From assembly GCA_007449985.2 (NCBI GenBank), contig VIIQ02000134.1, forward strand, positions 62,001 to 126,000: a DNA stretch of 64,000 nt. Reading direction: 5' to 3'. The stretch comes from Desmodesmus armatus (Eukaryota > Chlorophyta > Chlorophyceae > Sphaeropleales > Scenedesmaceae). Positions 36,974 through 47,035 of this stretch are shown piece by piece. The translations under genes were made by a program, and so were the position numbers. The notes under the pieces were generated by a model. It was not told the DNA's origin. It was given only the letters and a program-made list of their open reading frames with translations, and ran no database searches. Within the stretch, counting starts at the first letter, position 1. Each line of letters opens with the position of its first letter.

Positions 36974-39443
36974 ATGGCTGAGGACAAGCAAGCAGATCAG
37001 CACACCACACTGCTTGACAGCCTTGAGCAAGAGCGTTTGAAGTGTATACGCCGCAACCAGGCAATGCTGGAGCAATGCCAGGCAGGTGCTGCTTGACCAT
37101 AAAATTTGACACGCCTGCAGTACGAAAGCCATGTGTTGAGGGTGACACTCTGTAGCTACGTTCACAGCTCCTGGCTGTCAGTGTGGTTCGTATGGCAGTG
37201 TGCTGTGGTGATGGTGTGCCGTAATAATTCTCCTTGTTCACACTTGTCCCTTTCAATTCAGGTGCCACAAGCAGCCCAGCAGCTGGCTCGTGACATGGCC
37301 CGACAGGAAGAGGCCCAGCAGGCAGCAAGGCAGGCCGCAAGGCAAGCACTGCTGCAAGCGGCTGGGGCAGCCCTTAGCCGCAGGTCCAGCAGACCAGCGG
37401 CCAGGGCGGCAACAAAGAAACTTGCAGCTGCTGCTGCCACGTCATCAGGTACGACAGCTTTCAAACATTCGCGGAGGGCAAGGCAAGGGAGGGAGCTTCA
37501 GAATGTTCCAACCAGCCACGTCTCCACATTTCCAAGGCACCGCGGCTGGGCAAGTGGAATCGGTCAAACTTCCTTACATGCTGCTTACATGGTCTTATCT
37601 CCACAACCAGCCGTACTTTCCACAAAAAGCATCACGGCTGGGCAAGTGGTCTTGGTCACACAGTCTTTACAGGGTCTTGTTTTCTTGCTTGTGCTGACCC
37701 TGATGTCAGGGGGCAGCGAAGACCCTTCCTGCAGCAGCAGCGCCGGGGAGCACGATGGCAACAGCAGTGAGTCGGGCGGGGTTCAGCACGCAGGGCGCCC
37801 TGCCAAGAGGCAACGTGTGCAGCATGCGGCAGGGGGTACCCCCTCCGGCGCAGTGCAGGCAGAATGCTGCCGCACTCGCGACCCCCGCGGCAGGCGGTCT
37901 GCTGCCGCAGCTGAGGAGCAGCAGCAGCAGCAGGACGAGGAGGAGGAATATGAGCCCTCAGATGGGGAACTGCAACTGCTGCAGCACGAGCATGATTCTG
38001 GCAGTGTATCAATCAGCGAGGAGCAAGGGGGGGAGGAGGAGGGGGAGGAGGAACAGGAAGAAGGCTGTGGGTTGCCCTCAGGTGAGGAGGGAGGGCAGCA
38101 GGGCCCTGCTGTTGCTGCAAGGGGCGGCGGCAGAGGCAGGCACAGAGGCAGGGGCCAGGGCGCGGCCCGTAAACAGCGCAGCCGGCGCGCGGGCACCGCC
38201 ACATGTGCCGGCAGCAAAGGGCCTGCGGCTGCAGCGCGTGGCAGCAGTGCTGCAGCGGAAGCAGTGGCAGCAGTGGCAGCAGCGACAGCAGCAGAAGCGG
38301 TGGCGGCCGCGGCAGCAGCGGCAGGCCTGGGGTCTTTCAGGGATGATACTGGGGGTGAAGACTGGGAGCTGCAGCTAGCATTGCAGATGTCCCTGCAGGA
38401 GTCCCTCCCACAGCCACCAGCAGGGGCAGCAACAGCAGCACCAGGGATAGCTGGGTGTGGAGACAATGGTGCAGACGGCTCCGGGACGGCAGCTGCTGTG
38501 TGCGGAGCTGCTGCTGCTGCTGCTGGGTCGGCTCCTGCTATAAAGGGGAGAAAGAGGGCTGGTGCCTTGCCGCGCCACAGCACATCTAGGCCCCCGGCCA
38601 GAAGCAGCAAAGCCCAGGAGCAACAGCAAAAGCAGGTAGACAGTGACATGCAGCAAGGGCCTGCTGCCAGCGATACAGACACGAGGGCAGCCAATGGCTG
38701 CCCAGGACATGATGATGCTCACAACGTGCCTGCTGCTCTCAAAGCAGCAGCCAAGGCCGGCAGCAGCGGCAGGAGGGTTGGAAGCGGCAGGGGTAGGGGC
38801 AGGGCTGCTGCGATGCAGCAACCACGGCCTTGGGCAAGCCGGGAGAACCTTTGGGATCTTTTCCAGGTGGGGTTCAGCTCAGGGACGGGGTCTGCACAAG
38901 CCTGGCTCAAGGGATGTGTGGTGGGAGAGCGTGCTTGCTGTCTCTAATTCTTGAAGTAAGGGACGACCTTGGTTAAGAAGGGTGTTGTGTGGGCCCACCA
39001 GCTTGGGGTCAATGTATATGGGTGTGCATTATGGGTGTAGACACAGGGTGTGCAGTGTTGACCCTTGTTTCTTGTGTGCCCAGCCAATGCTCCCGTCAGT
39101 CTGTCGTACCTCAATAGCACCACCACAATCATGACAAGCTGCCTTCCTACCCAGCCAGCTCACCGCATGCCTGTTTGTTTGCCTGCTGCTGGTGCATGTG
39201 GCGGGGTCCTGTGCTGCGCAGGTGTTCCAGCCCAACGCCGCTGGCCAAGTCAGCAAGCACCAGGTGCAGCAGCAGCAGAAGGAGGCGGGTCTGGTAGCTG
39301 ATGTGGATCGGTGCGACAGCATGATGCAGCTTGCCAAGCAGCTGGCTGCAGAGGCAGCAGGGCTGCCTGGCTGTGATGGCGGGCCTAGGGGTGCACTGCT
39401 TTTGGAGTTTGAGGAATTTGTGGCACTGGCGCAGCAGTTGTAG
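36974..39443 (+). CDS. Protein with ubiquitin-interacting motif and degenerate EF-hand-like C-terminus
   Basis: Four exons give 557 residues: 36974-37081, 37262-37448, 37710-38866 and 39222-39443. The N-terminus (LEQERLKCIRRNQAMLEQ) resembles the short ERL..I.RN..ML motif found at the start of several plant nuclear proteins. Low-complexity Ala/Gln, acidic (DEEEEYEPSDGE) and Arg/Gly-rich nuclear-type segments follow. Around residues 315-330, EDWELQLALQMSLQES fits the UIM consensus (acidic, hydrophobic, Ala, Ser). The last exon continues NLWDLFQ-VFQPNAAGQVSK and ends LEFEEFVALAQQL, shaped like an EF-hand pair but lacking the calcium-binding acidic residues. Exon 1 either uses a GC donor (CAG|GCAGGT, in phase with exon 2 at 37262) or a GT donor at 37085 joined to 37275. 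I do not recognise a named family; a ubiquitin-binding nuclear role is inference. Confidence 0.7.
39033..39050 (-). repeat. Copy of dispersed CTGTGTCTACAC repeat
   Basis: The reverse complement reads CACCCTGTGTCTACACCC and matches the core of the copies at 423-442 and 23142-23161. It lies in intron 3 of the UIM-EF gene. Confidence 0.6.
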
Positions 39444-40293
39444 GGTTTAGTGGGCACAATCGGCTGCCGATCGGGAAGTTGTGATGGCTTTTGAGGGGCT
39501 TTGACATTGTATGTAGGCATGTGAGAGATTGACATGCAGTGACACCATGCTGAGGGCATACTCGCAAACATGTCTCAGCCCACCTTGCCACATACACCAT
39601 GGAAGAAGGTGCACCTGCCAAATACAGCCCCGTACACCAGCCTGGCAGGGTAGGTGTCTACTCAGTAGCCTAGTACCCTAGTAGGGTAATTGTGGCATGA
39701 TGCACAAAGTTCTGCCTGCATGTGGACGCCATGTTATGGACCCCATCCTGCCACTGGGTCATTTGTGTTACCTGATCGGCGTGTCCTGCAGCTTTTCAGC
39801 ACCAGCAAATGTTGCTGCCTGTCCCCCTGCACTAGTACTGTACACACTCCATACCTGGCCCACCCTGCGCACGTTCAGCTCAGGGGTAGTAAGCCTTACC
39901 TGTCCCTGGTGCAGCTGGACAGAAACTGTCCACTGCACTTCAACCGCACACTCAAAATGGTTGGAGGAAATTGGTGTGACTGGCTGACTGTATATTTGGA
40001 GCGGGGGTTTTGCGCCAATGTCACAGTACTGGTGCGGTGCACGTGAGCTGTGGCAAAGGGTACCCTTAACAAGTCAAGTTTGAGTTCAGCGTCTCTTGAT
40101 TCACGCCCTCACGGGCAGGTTGCAGCGAGTACGTCAGACAGCTGCAGTCCACCCGAAGCACACCTGAAAAGCATTGGGTGAACAAGCGGATAACTTACAA
40201 ACGCTGAGATGCCTGGCTGACGGTCGAGGGCCCGCATCAGCAGCGATCACAGCTTTGCTCTTTTGTTTGCTTGCTTTCAGCGCACATAGCCTG
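39444..40293. other. Gap between UIM-EF gene and MYB
   Basis: This stretch must hold the UIM-EF 3'UTR and the MYB promoter. The frame before the MYB ATG is open back to an AG acceptor-like site at 40280, so an additional 5' exon cannot be excluded. No other gene is seen. Confidence 0.45.
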
Positions 40294-43269
40294 ATGAGCA
40301 GCTCAGGGCAGCGTAGACGCAGGCACCCTGTTGCTAAAGTGAAGGGAGGATGGACGCAGGAGGAAGATGACGCGCTCAGAAAGTGAGCGAAACTCCCAAG
40401 GCATGATGGCCTGCCAAACAGCTATGCACGGCCGTTCCAGCTGTGCATTTGGCTCTCAGCATACCCATCAATCATCTATTCATCATATGTTGCATGCCCC
40501 TGCCGTATCAGAGCTCCAGAGATAGCCATTTCTCTTGGTTGGTCCAATGCTGTACACATGCATCACGGGCTATCCCTGCTTCTCCTTCATAGCAAGGTGC
40601 GACATGCAACATGTTCTTCTGTGATGCTTTTGAACAGGCTGGTGAAGGAATATGGAGAGGGGCAGTGGGCCGTGATTTCACAGCAGCTGAACAAGGCCTT
40701 TGGCAAGAGCGACGACCAAGGGCGCATTGGCAAGCAGTGCCGGGAGGTCAGTAGCTGGTCACAACCTGAGCTGGCTGTTGCTTGCTTCCATCTTGTTTCC
40801 TGCCTGGCTGCTTGGCCGCTAGGATTACACAGCTGAACAGCACAACTTGCATGTGTGTGTGTTTGGGGGGGGGGTCTCTGTATGCATGCTGCATTGGCGC
40901 CTATGTGTGCGCTGACCCTTGGGAGCATGTACACACTGGCGCATGGCTGGGTACTGTGAATTGAACGTTGTCCTGCCATTGACTGGGTTGAGGGCTGTGC
41001 TGACATGCGAGGCATGCAAGCATTTCTCCTAGGCGCACAATGTGTGCTGAAAAGTGGTGTGCATGATATGACGTCTGGCTGCCTCCCTTAACAGATGACG
41101 GAACAACCCTCCAAGCAGCTCAGATTAGGGCAATGCACGCGCCGGTGTGCTGGGCGTGCGCGGTGTGCATAGTGTATTGCCATCTGCTGTCTCCTGCCGG
41201 GTGGTGGTTGTTACTGTCACTTTGATCACCCTCGCCCCCCCTCCTACACACACACTGATCAGCCTTGCCTTGCACACTGGACATGTTCACCAAGCCACGT
41301 GTTGGCATGCACACGTGCCCCTTGCTGCTTGTGGCCCTGGTCTCAACGCTAAGACCTGGTCTCAATGCCAAGACCTGGTCTCATTGCTGTGCCCTGGTCT
41401 CATCGCTGTGCCCTGGTCTCAACGCTGTGCCCTGGTCTCAACGCTGTGCCCTGGTCTCAACGATGTGCCCGTCTCCTGCTGTGCAGCGCTGGAACCACCA
41501 CCTGCACCCCGACATTCGCAAGGATGCTTGGACGGAGGGTGAGGAGCAGCAGCTGGTTGCGGCACATAGGCAGCTGGGCAACAAGTGGTCGGACATCGCA
41601 CGCAGGCTGCCAGGTAGGGGCTGCAGTGGGGCTGCTGCTGGTGTATCAGGCCATGTACAGCAGCATCAGCAGCCAGCACAGGGCTGCTTGCAAGGTGTTT
41701 TTGGCTTGCGGGGCGCAGAGATGCGGTGAAGATTCCCCAGTGGATAAGGCAGGGGGGGGGGGGGGGAGAGGGGAGGCGGGGGGCATGTGTGGGCCTGGCC
41801 TTGACTTCAAAATGGTCGCCTACAGAGGCTTGTGCCTGGGGGGGGGGGTCTGTATGCAAGGACACATGTTCTGCTGCACTGTTTGTCCACGTGGGGCCTC
41901 AGCGGCGGGGATAGTAGCGTGGAGATGGTTGTTAATGTACAGCTACAGCAATTTGTAATATCTCAACAACAATCCATCCACGCCACCAACCCTGGCCGCG
42001 GCGGCCGCACATGGAATGAATGTGTGGCATCATGTGCAAAGTTTCGGGGGCGCGTGTGCCGTGTTGAGGGCTTTGTTCCTCGAGGGAGGCTTGTGGGGGG
42101 TTGGGTGTGGCCTGGGGCCCTAGAGGCGTCAATTGCGTGGCGTGTTGTTGCTGGCCTGTATTGAGACCTGGTGGCTCGTGGGTGTGAACGGCTTTTGGAA
42201 GCACAATGCCAGCTGTGGCGCAGTGCAGTCTGCACAAAGTGTATAGTATCCTTCTTGCAGTCAGTTAGGTGTATTGAGCACTTTTTGCAACGGCTGGCCC
42301 TCACATGCACCTTACTTTGTTGGGGAGGGGTAACAAGGGGGGAGGGGACTCTCACCCGCTGCCCACACACACAACATTCAGGCGAACCCGGCATCTACGG
42401 CCGTGCTGTTGTTGTGGCCAATGCGACTGGCTGTGCACAGCCCTGTACCTGGACAGGCCTCGCACTCAGTTTGGCGGCTGCCTCTCCTGTGCTGACTGCA
42501 TGTAGCCCACATCTGGGAGTTGGCTTGGTGTAAGTCTTTTTGCTGCTGAAAGCCAGTGGAGTTTTCAACAGCAGTTGGACTTACACACAGCCAAACCCCA
42601 GGCAGAGGCTACATGCAGTCAGCACACAAGAGGCAGCCGCCATGCGCATGCCCACAGGCCAACTTGAATATGTGGCCACCGGTGGTCGCTGTGAGCACGT
42701 GCACTGATGAGTAGGGGGAGCCAATGGTGCGGTACCCCCAGGGCGTGAGCGCCTATGCGTCACCTGTCCTGCTTACATAACACGTCGACTGCCCAGCAGT
42801 ACACGTCTGTAAAATCTGTGAACTCAACACAGGCAGGTAGCTTGTTGCAGGTACAGGGGGGCAACTCCAACCCCAACCCATCCCACCCCCCGCGTTCCGG
42901 TGTGTTGGTGTGTTTTTGGCACAGAGGTTAGATGTGTAGCTAGTAGTGAACATGAAAGGCACATGCATGTGTTCATGTATGCGTGCCTCTGCTGCCATCT
43001 GCCAGGGCAGGGGTCCACCACCACACGAGGTGGGGTGCTTGGCCAATAGAGCCTTTTGACTGGTCAAAACAGTTCACTTTGCAACAGCACATAGCCCAGA
43101 GCTTGGGGTGATGTCGGTGATGGGCCACAGCAGAACGTTAAAGCCTTTGATGGTCAAAACTTTTCATGTTTGCAACTGCTGCACTGTCGCAAAAGTGAGC
43201 TGTCATCAGGCAAAAGGCTTTCAAAGTTGTGCTGTGGCCCATTCTCCCACCACCACCACCACCACCACC

Positions 43270-43305
<36 letters not shown>

Positions 43306-46300
43306 CCGCCCACCCCCCCCCCCCACTACCACCACCACAACACCACCACCACCACCGCCCCCCCCCCCAACCATCCCACCTTGTGCTGTGCAGGTCGCAC
43401 CGAGAATGCTGTGAAGAACCACTGGAATGCCACGCTGCGCCGCAAGGATACCCCCACAGCCGCAGGTGCCCCCCAGGCCCTCAAGGCATACATGATGGAG
43501 TTGGGCCTCATAGGCAGCGGCACCGGCAAAGCAGCAGCAACACGTGCGCCCAAGCGCAAACGCAGCAGCAGGGACCTCACGCAGGGCCTGGACACTGCTG
43601 CCGACCCTACGTGGGAGCCAGGTACCGAGGGGCTACTGCTGCAGGCAACGCCAGGGGTGCCGCCGCCGGCAGCGGCAGCTGGCGCAGAGGTGCAGGTGTC
43701 GTCAGCAGGCGTGACTGCACGCAGTGCCTTGACCCTGCCTGGCTACCCGGCGGTTAGCGGCGAGCAGGGTGGTGGCAGCGGCAGCGACGGGCCTGGGCCA
43801 GCAGAAGGGACAGCTGTGCCGGGCCTGGCAGCAGTGATGCGCTCACCCGCTGCTGTGACAGTGGAGCGAGGCAGCAGTGCGGCGTGGCAGCAGCAGCAGG
43901 AGTTGCTCGTTCCTGACGAGCCCCTTGGATTTGGCGGGCTGTTGAACCCGTGGGTCGGCAGCCACGACAGCAGCAGCAGCGGCCTCCTCCTGCCTGATAG
44001 GTTCTACAGCTGCCCTGACTTCTGCAAGCTGTCTACACAGCTGCAGCAGGCAGGTGCTGGCACTGGCACAGGGGCAGCACTGGTGGGCAACATACAGCGG
44101 GGGCGATGCAGCAGCCTGGCAGGGGCGGTGACGGCAGCGCCCTGCAGCCCCCTTGCTGCTGCTGCTGGAGGTCAGTACGCCATGCTGACGCCAGCTGCTG
44201 CTTCTGCGGCGAGGGCTCACGGAGTGACTGCTGACAAGGTGCTGAGAAGCAGCAGCGGTGAAGAGACGGGTGTGCTGACCGGGCCCACAACAGAAGCAGC
44301 GGCCATGCAGGCAGGGACAGTGCGCGCACAGATCCAGCAGCAGCATCAGCCAGCCCTGATGTGGCTGGATGGGTGTGAGGGAGATGGGGCTGCCTTTGCT
44401 CCCAAGGCATTGTCTGCCAGCTTCCCAGGGGGTACGCATGGCCTCACCTTGGCCGGAGCTGCGATGAGGGGTTATGGAGGCGGTTGGGGAGCTGCAGGTA
44501 TGAGTCAGAACACCTCCATGCCAGCACTGCAACAGGGCGGGCAGCAGTGGTGCGGTGAGAGGGTCCTGCAGGCGCAGGCGGAGTCCAGCGCGGCGGTGTC
44601 GCATGCTGTGGCATCAGCATCTGGTGCTGCTGCTGCTGCGGCAGTGGATCAGGCGCTGGATGGCTGCTGCTTCAGCGATGTGCTGGACAGGCAGGCGTCT
44701 GTGGACCTGCAGGAGACGGTGGCCTTTGCTGCCATGGGCGAGGTCAACTCGTGGGCGGTAAGCAGCAGTGGGAGTGGGCTGGGAAGCTGTGCTACTTCAA
44801 GTTGTATGGTGATTGCAATGGTGCAAGGCAGCCATGATGGAGCGTGTGTGCGTAGGAAGGCCGTGCTGAGCTGTCAGATGCAACACCAGTGGCCACATAC
44901 ATCTGCTGCAAACCATGCAGGCATACCTTGTGATTTCGGCCCATTTGCTTGGCCACCCTAGCTACCTTGCGCACATCATCCAAGGGTGTGGATCCTTTTT
45001 GTTGCAGTGCCCCGCAACCAGGCCATTTGCATGTACATGTGCTATCAGCACACTTGGTGACACACCAGCTGCTGTCAACAGCACAAGCACATTTGCTGAC
45101 ACTCCAGCTGCTGACACACCAGCTCCTCTGGAAAGCACAAGTCACCCCTGGTCCTGAGTGCTGTCATGTGGCACATGGTCAAGTGTCCCTGACGTAATCT
45201 CATCTGATTTTGTCTGTTGTGGTGTACGTGTGCTTTTCCTGCAGTCTATGGACAGCCTCGACCTGATCAAGCAGCTGCCGACAGTCGACCTCGGGGGACA
45301 TGAGGACAGCGTTCCGCTGGGGGCGGGCATGCCAGCAACAGCACCTCCAACTACAGCTACAACAGTGGGTGCTTCCATTACAGTCGGAACCCCGTCCGGC
45401 CCCACGCAGTCTGGCAGCACGGAGTGTGCTGATGCGATCAGGGGGCTCACTGTGGCAGCAACCAACGCCGTCCATTCTGCAGGGCTACCGCCTGCTGCTG
45501 CAAGCACACCTGCTGCTGCGGCGAGGGCTGCAGCAGCTGGGGTATCACTTGGTGCCGATGCTGCAGCGCACAGCTCATATGGTGGGTATAATTCCCTTGC
45601 ACTGGGCCAGTGTGGCAGCAGCAGTGAGCTAACGCAGCTAGGGGCCCTGCAGGTGCAGCAGCAGCAGTGGCACTGCCAGTCGAGCCCCGAGCTCACTCGC
45701 TTCGGCATGCAGGGCGCGACCTGCTGGGCCAGCAGCTCCTCCCTAGTGGGAGCAGCACTGCAGCAGCAGCCCCTGTCACAGCCCGGTAGCGCCACCGCTG
45801 CTGCAGCAGCAGCCATGGCAGCAGCGCACCTGGGTGCCGCAGGTTGCGGCAGCAGTGGCCATTTGAGTCCGGGACTGGGCCCTTGCTTGGACATGGATAT
45901 GCCTGCAGCTACTGCAAGTGGGCAAGCAGGCACTGCGCCTGGCTGCAGCTACCCCACCAACACGCGCGGGGCACACTCGCCGGGGACGCCCAATGGGCCA
46001 CTGTGGTCGGTTGGCAGTGGCGTCGCTGCTGCCATGGCGACGGCGGCGCAGCAGCAGCAGCAGCAGCACATGCTGCTGCTGGCAGGTGATGCAGCTGACC
46101 ACAGCCAGATGCTGGCTACCATGTGCCAGCCGCGTGATATGGTGGTTGTCACAGGCAGCGCTGTGCCCTCTAGCGATCAGATGCTTGCGCTGCTGGGTGC
46201 GCCCCTGCCCGGTGACTTCGGGCCAACCTCTAGCAGCTGCGCGCACCGGTACACGGAGGTTGCGCTGTACACGGAGAAGGGGCCGTACAGCGTGTCAGCG

Positions 46301-46684
46301 CACCTGCTGGCGCAGCAGCTGCAGCAGAGGGGCCTACCCAGCAGGCTGGCCGCAGCACTCCCCGCGTCTGCTGGCATGGCGGGCTGCAGTAGTGTTCGTG
46401 GCAGTTGCATGTCATCGCATGAACCAGAGGCTGCGGTGTCCAGTGATCTGGAGACCCTACTGCTGCACTGCATGGGGGTGGTGCGGCGCAGTGGGGACAT
46501 TGGGCGCATGGTGGTGGTGCTCAGGCTGGGTGGGGTCCCTGAGGGTGTGGGTGCCTGCAATGTCAGCACCGGCAGTGAGGCTGGGTTCGTGATTGCAGCG
46601 TCTGCGGGCGGGAAGCCATTGGCAGAGCAGGCAGTGCTCTGGGTGCTGCAGCAGCTGGAGACTGTACTGCAGGTGCAGCAGTGA
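40294..46684 (+). CDS. Large R2R3-type MYB transcription factor
   Basis: This is a plant-type DNA-binding regulator. Five exons join in phase and give 1042 residues: 40294-40382, 40638-40746, 41487-41613, 43394-44757 and 45245-46684. Residues about 16-122 form two MYB repeats. R2 is KGGWTQEEDDALRKLVKEYG..QWAVIS, ending GRIGKQCRERWNHHLHPD. R3 is DAWTEGEEQQLVAAHRQLG, NKWSDIARRLPGRTENAVKN, HWNATLRRK. The spaced Trp residues are all present. R2 holds an extra loop (NKAFGKSDDQ) before GRIGKQ. RTENAVKNHWNATLRRK resembles the land-plant MYB98/115/118 type. A basic run RRRRHP precedes the domain. The remaining 900 residues are Ala/Gly/Gln/Ser-rich with poly-Gln and poly-Ala and no other domain. The target genes are unknown. 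Intron 3 contains a long foldback. Confidence 0.93.
41333..41475 (+). repeat. Array of 18-20-nt units next to the MYB exon 3 acceptor
   Basis: About seven units of the form CCTGGTCTCAACGCTGTG run directly into the acceptor region (GTCTCCTGCTGTGCAG). They extend the polypyrimidine-like region at the end of intron 2 and are related in sequence to it. Confidence 0.85.
42472..42642. repeat. Long foldback (inverted repeat) in MYB intron 3
   Basis: Two arms of about 80 nt (42472-42550 and 42562-42642) are reverse complements with scattered mismatches. They share TGGCGGCTGCCTCT, GTGCTGACTGCATGTAGCC, TTGGCT-GTGTAAGTC and TGCTG-TGAAA. The apical loop is about 11 nt. The element could be a MITE-like insertion or a hairpin RNA precursor; no flanking target-site duplication was established. 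Confidence 0.85.
43250..43303 (+). repeat. (CAC)n(CAA)n trinucleotide repeat
   Basis: Nine CAC units run into about fourteen CAA units, with further CAC/CCA repeats to 43370. They form the end of MYB intron 3 just before the exon 4 acceptor. Confidence 0.95.
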
Positions 46685-46800
46685 GGCTGACAGCCGCTGC
46701 CAGGGCCCGATGCCTCATGAGGGACACAGGGGAGCTGGGCATGTGCTATGACGTGCTGCTGTCTGTAGGGGCTTGGTATGGAGGTGCCTAAAGCTTTTTA

Positions 46801-47035
46801 GTGCTGCAGCAGCTGGGGACGATGCAGCAGTGAGGCTAGTATTTCATCGCCATTATACCTGACCTGGGAGACTGGGCACGTCAAGTGGGCCCTAGGGGCA
46901 TCCCCATGAGCTCGTGGGCTGGCTAGTGCCGAGGTTGGGAGTGGGTGCATGTACTGTACTGTAAGGGTCCGATGCCATGTGAGAGGCAGACAGGGGAGCT
47001 GGGTATGTGCCCTGGCGTGCTGTCGTCTCTATGGG
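46801..47035 (+). repeat. Echo of the MYB stop-codon region in its 3'UTR
   Basis: 46801-46837 repeats 46643-46687, including the GTGCTGCAGCAGCTGG codons and the GCAGCAGTGAGGCT stop context. 46955-47035 repeats 46699-46770 (GGGGAGCTGGG-ATGTGC and CGTGCTG). The block of about 160 bp containing the end of the coding sequence has been duplicated downstream. Confidence 0.8.
46960..46964 (+). terminator. TGTAA poly(A) signal candidate of MYB
   Basis: The motif lies 276 nt after the MYB stop codon and is the first TGTAA I found on this strand. The preceding CTGTACTGTACTG stretch is repetitive. Confidence 0.4.

Noticed and set aside
37783..38694. 303-codon minus-strand frame opposite the UIM-EF gene
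   Set aside because: It is the antisense shadow of exon 3; its Ala/Ser/Cys runs mirror the CAG/GCN repeats of the real frame.
43843..44604. 253-codon minus-strand frame inside MYB exon 4
   Set aside because: Antisense shadow of the MYB tail; the plus-strand frame continues the MYB domain through phase-correct junctions.
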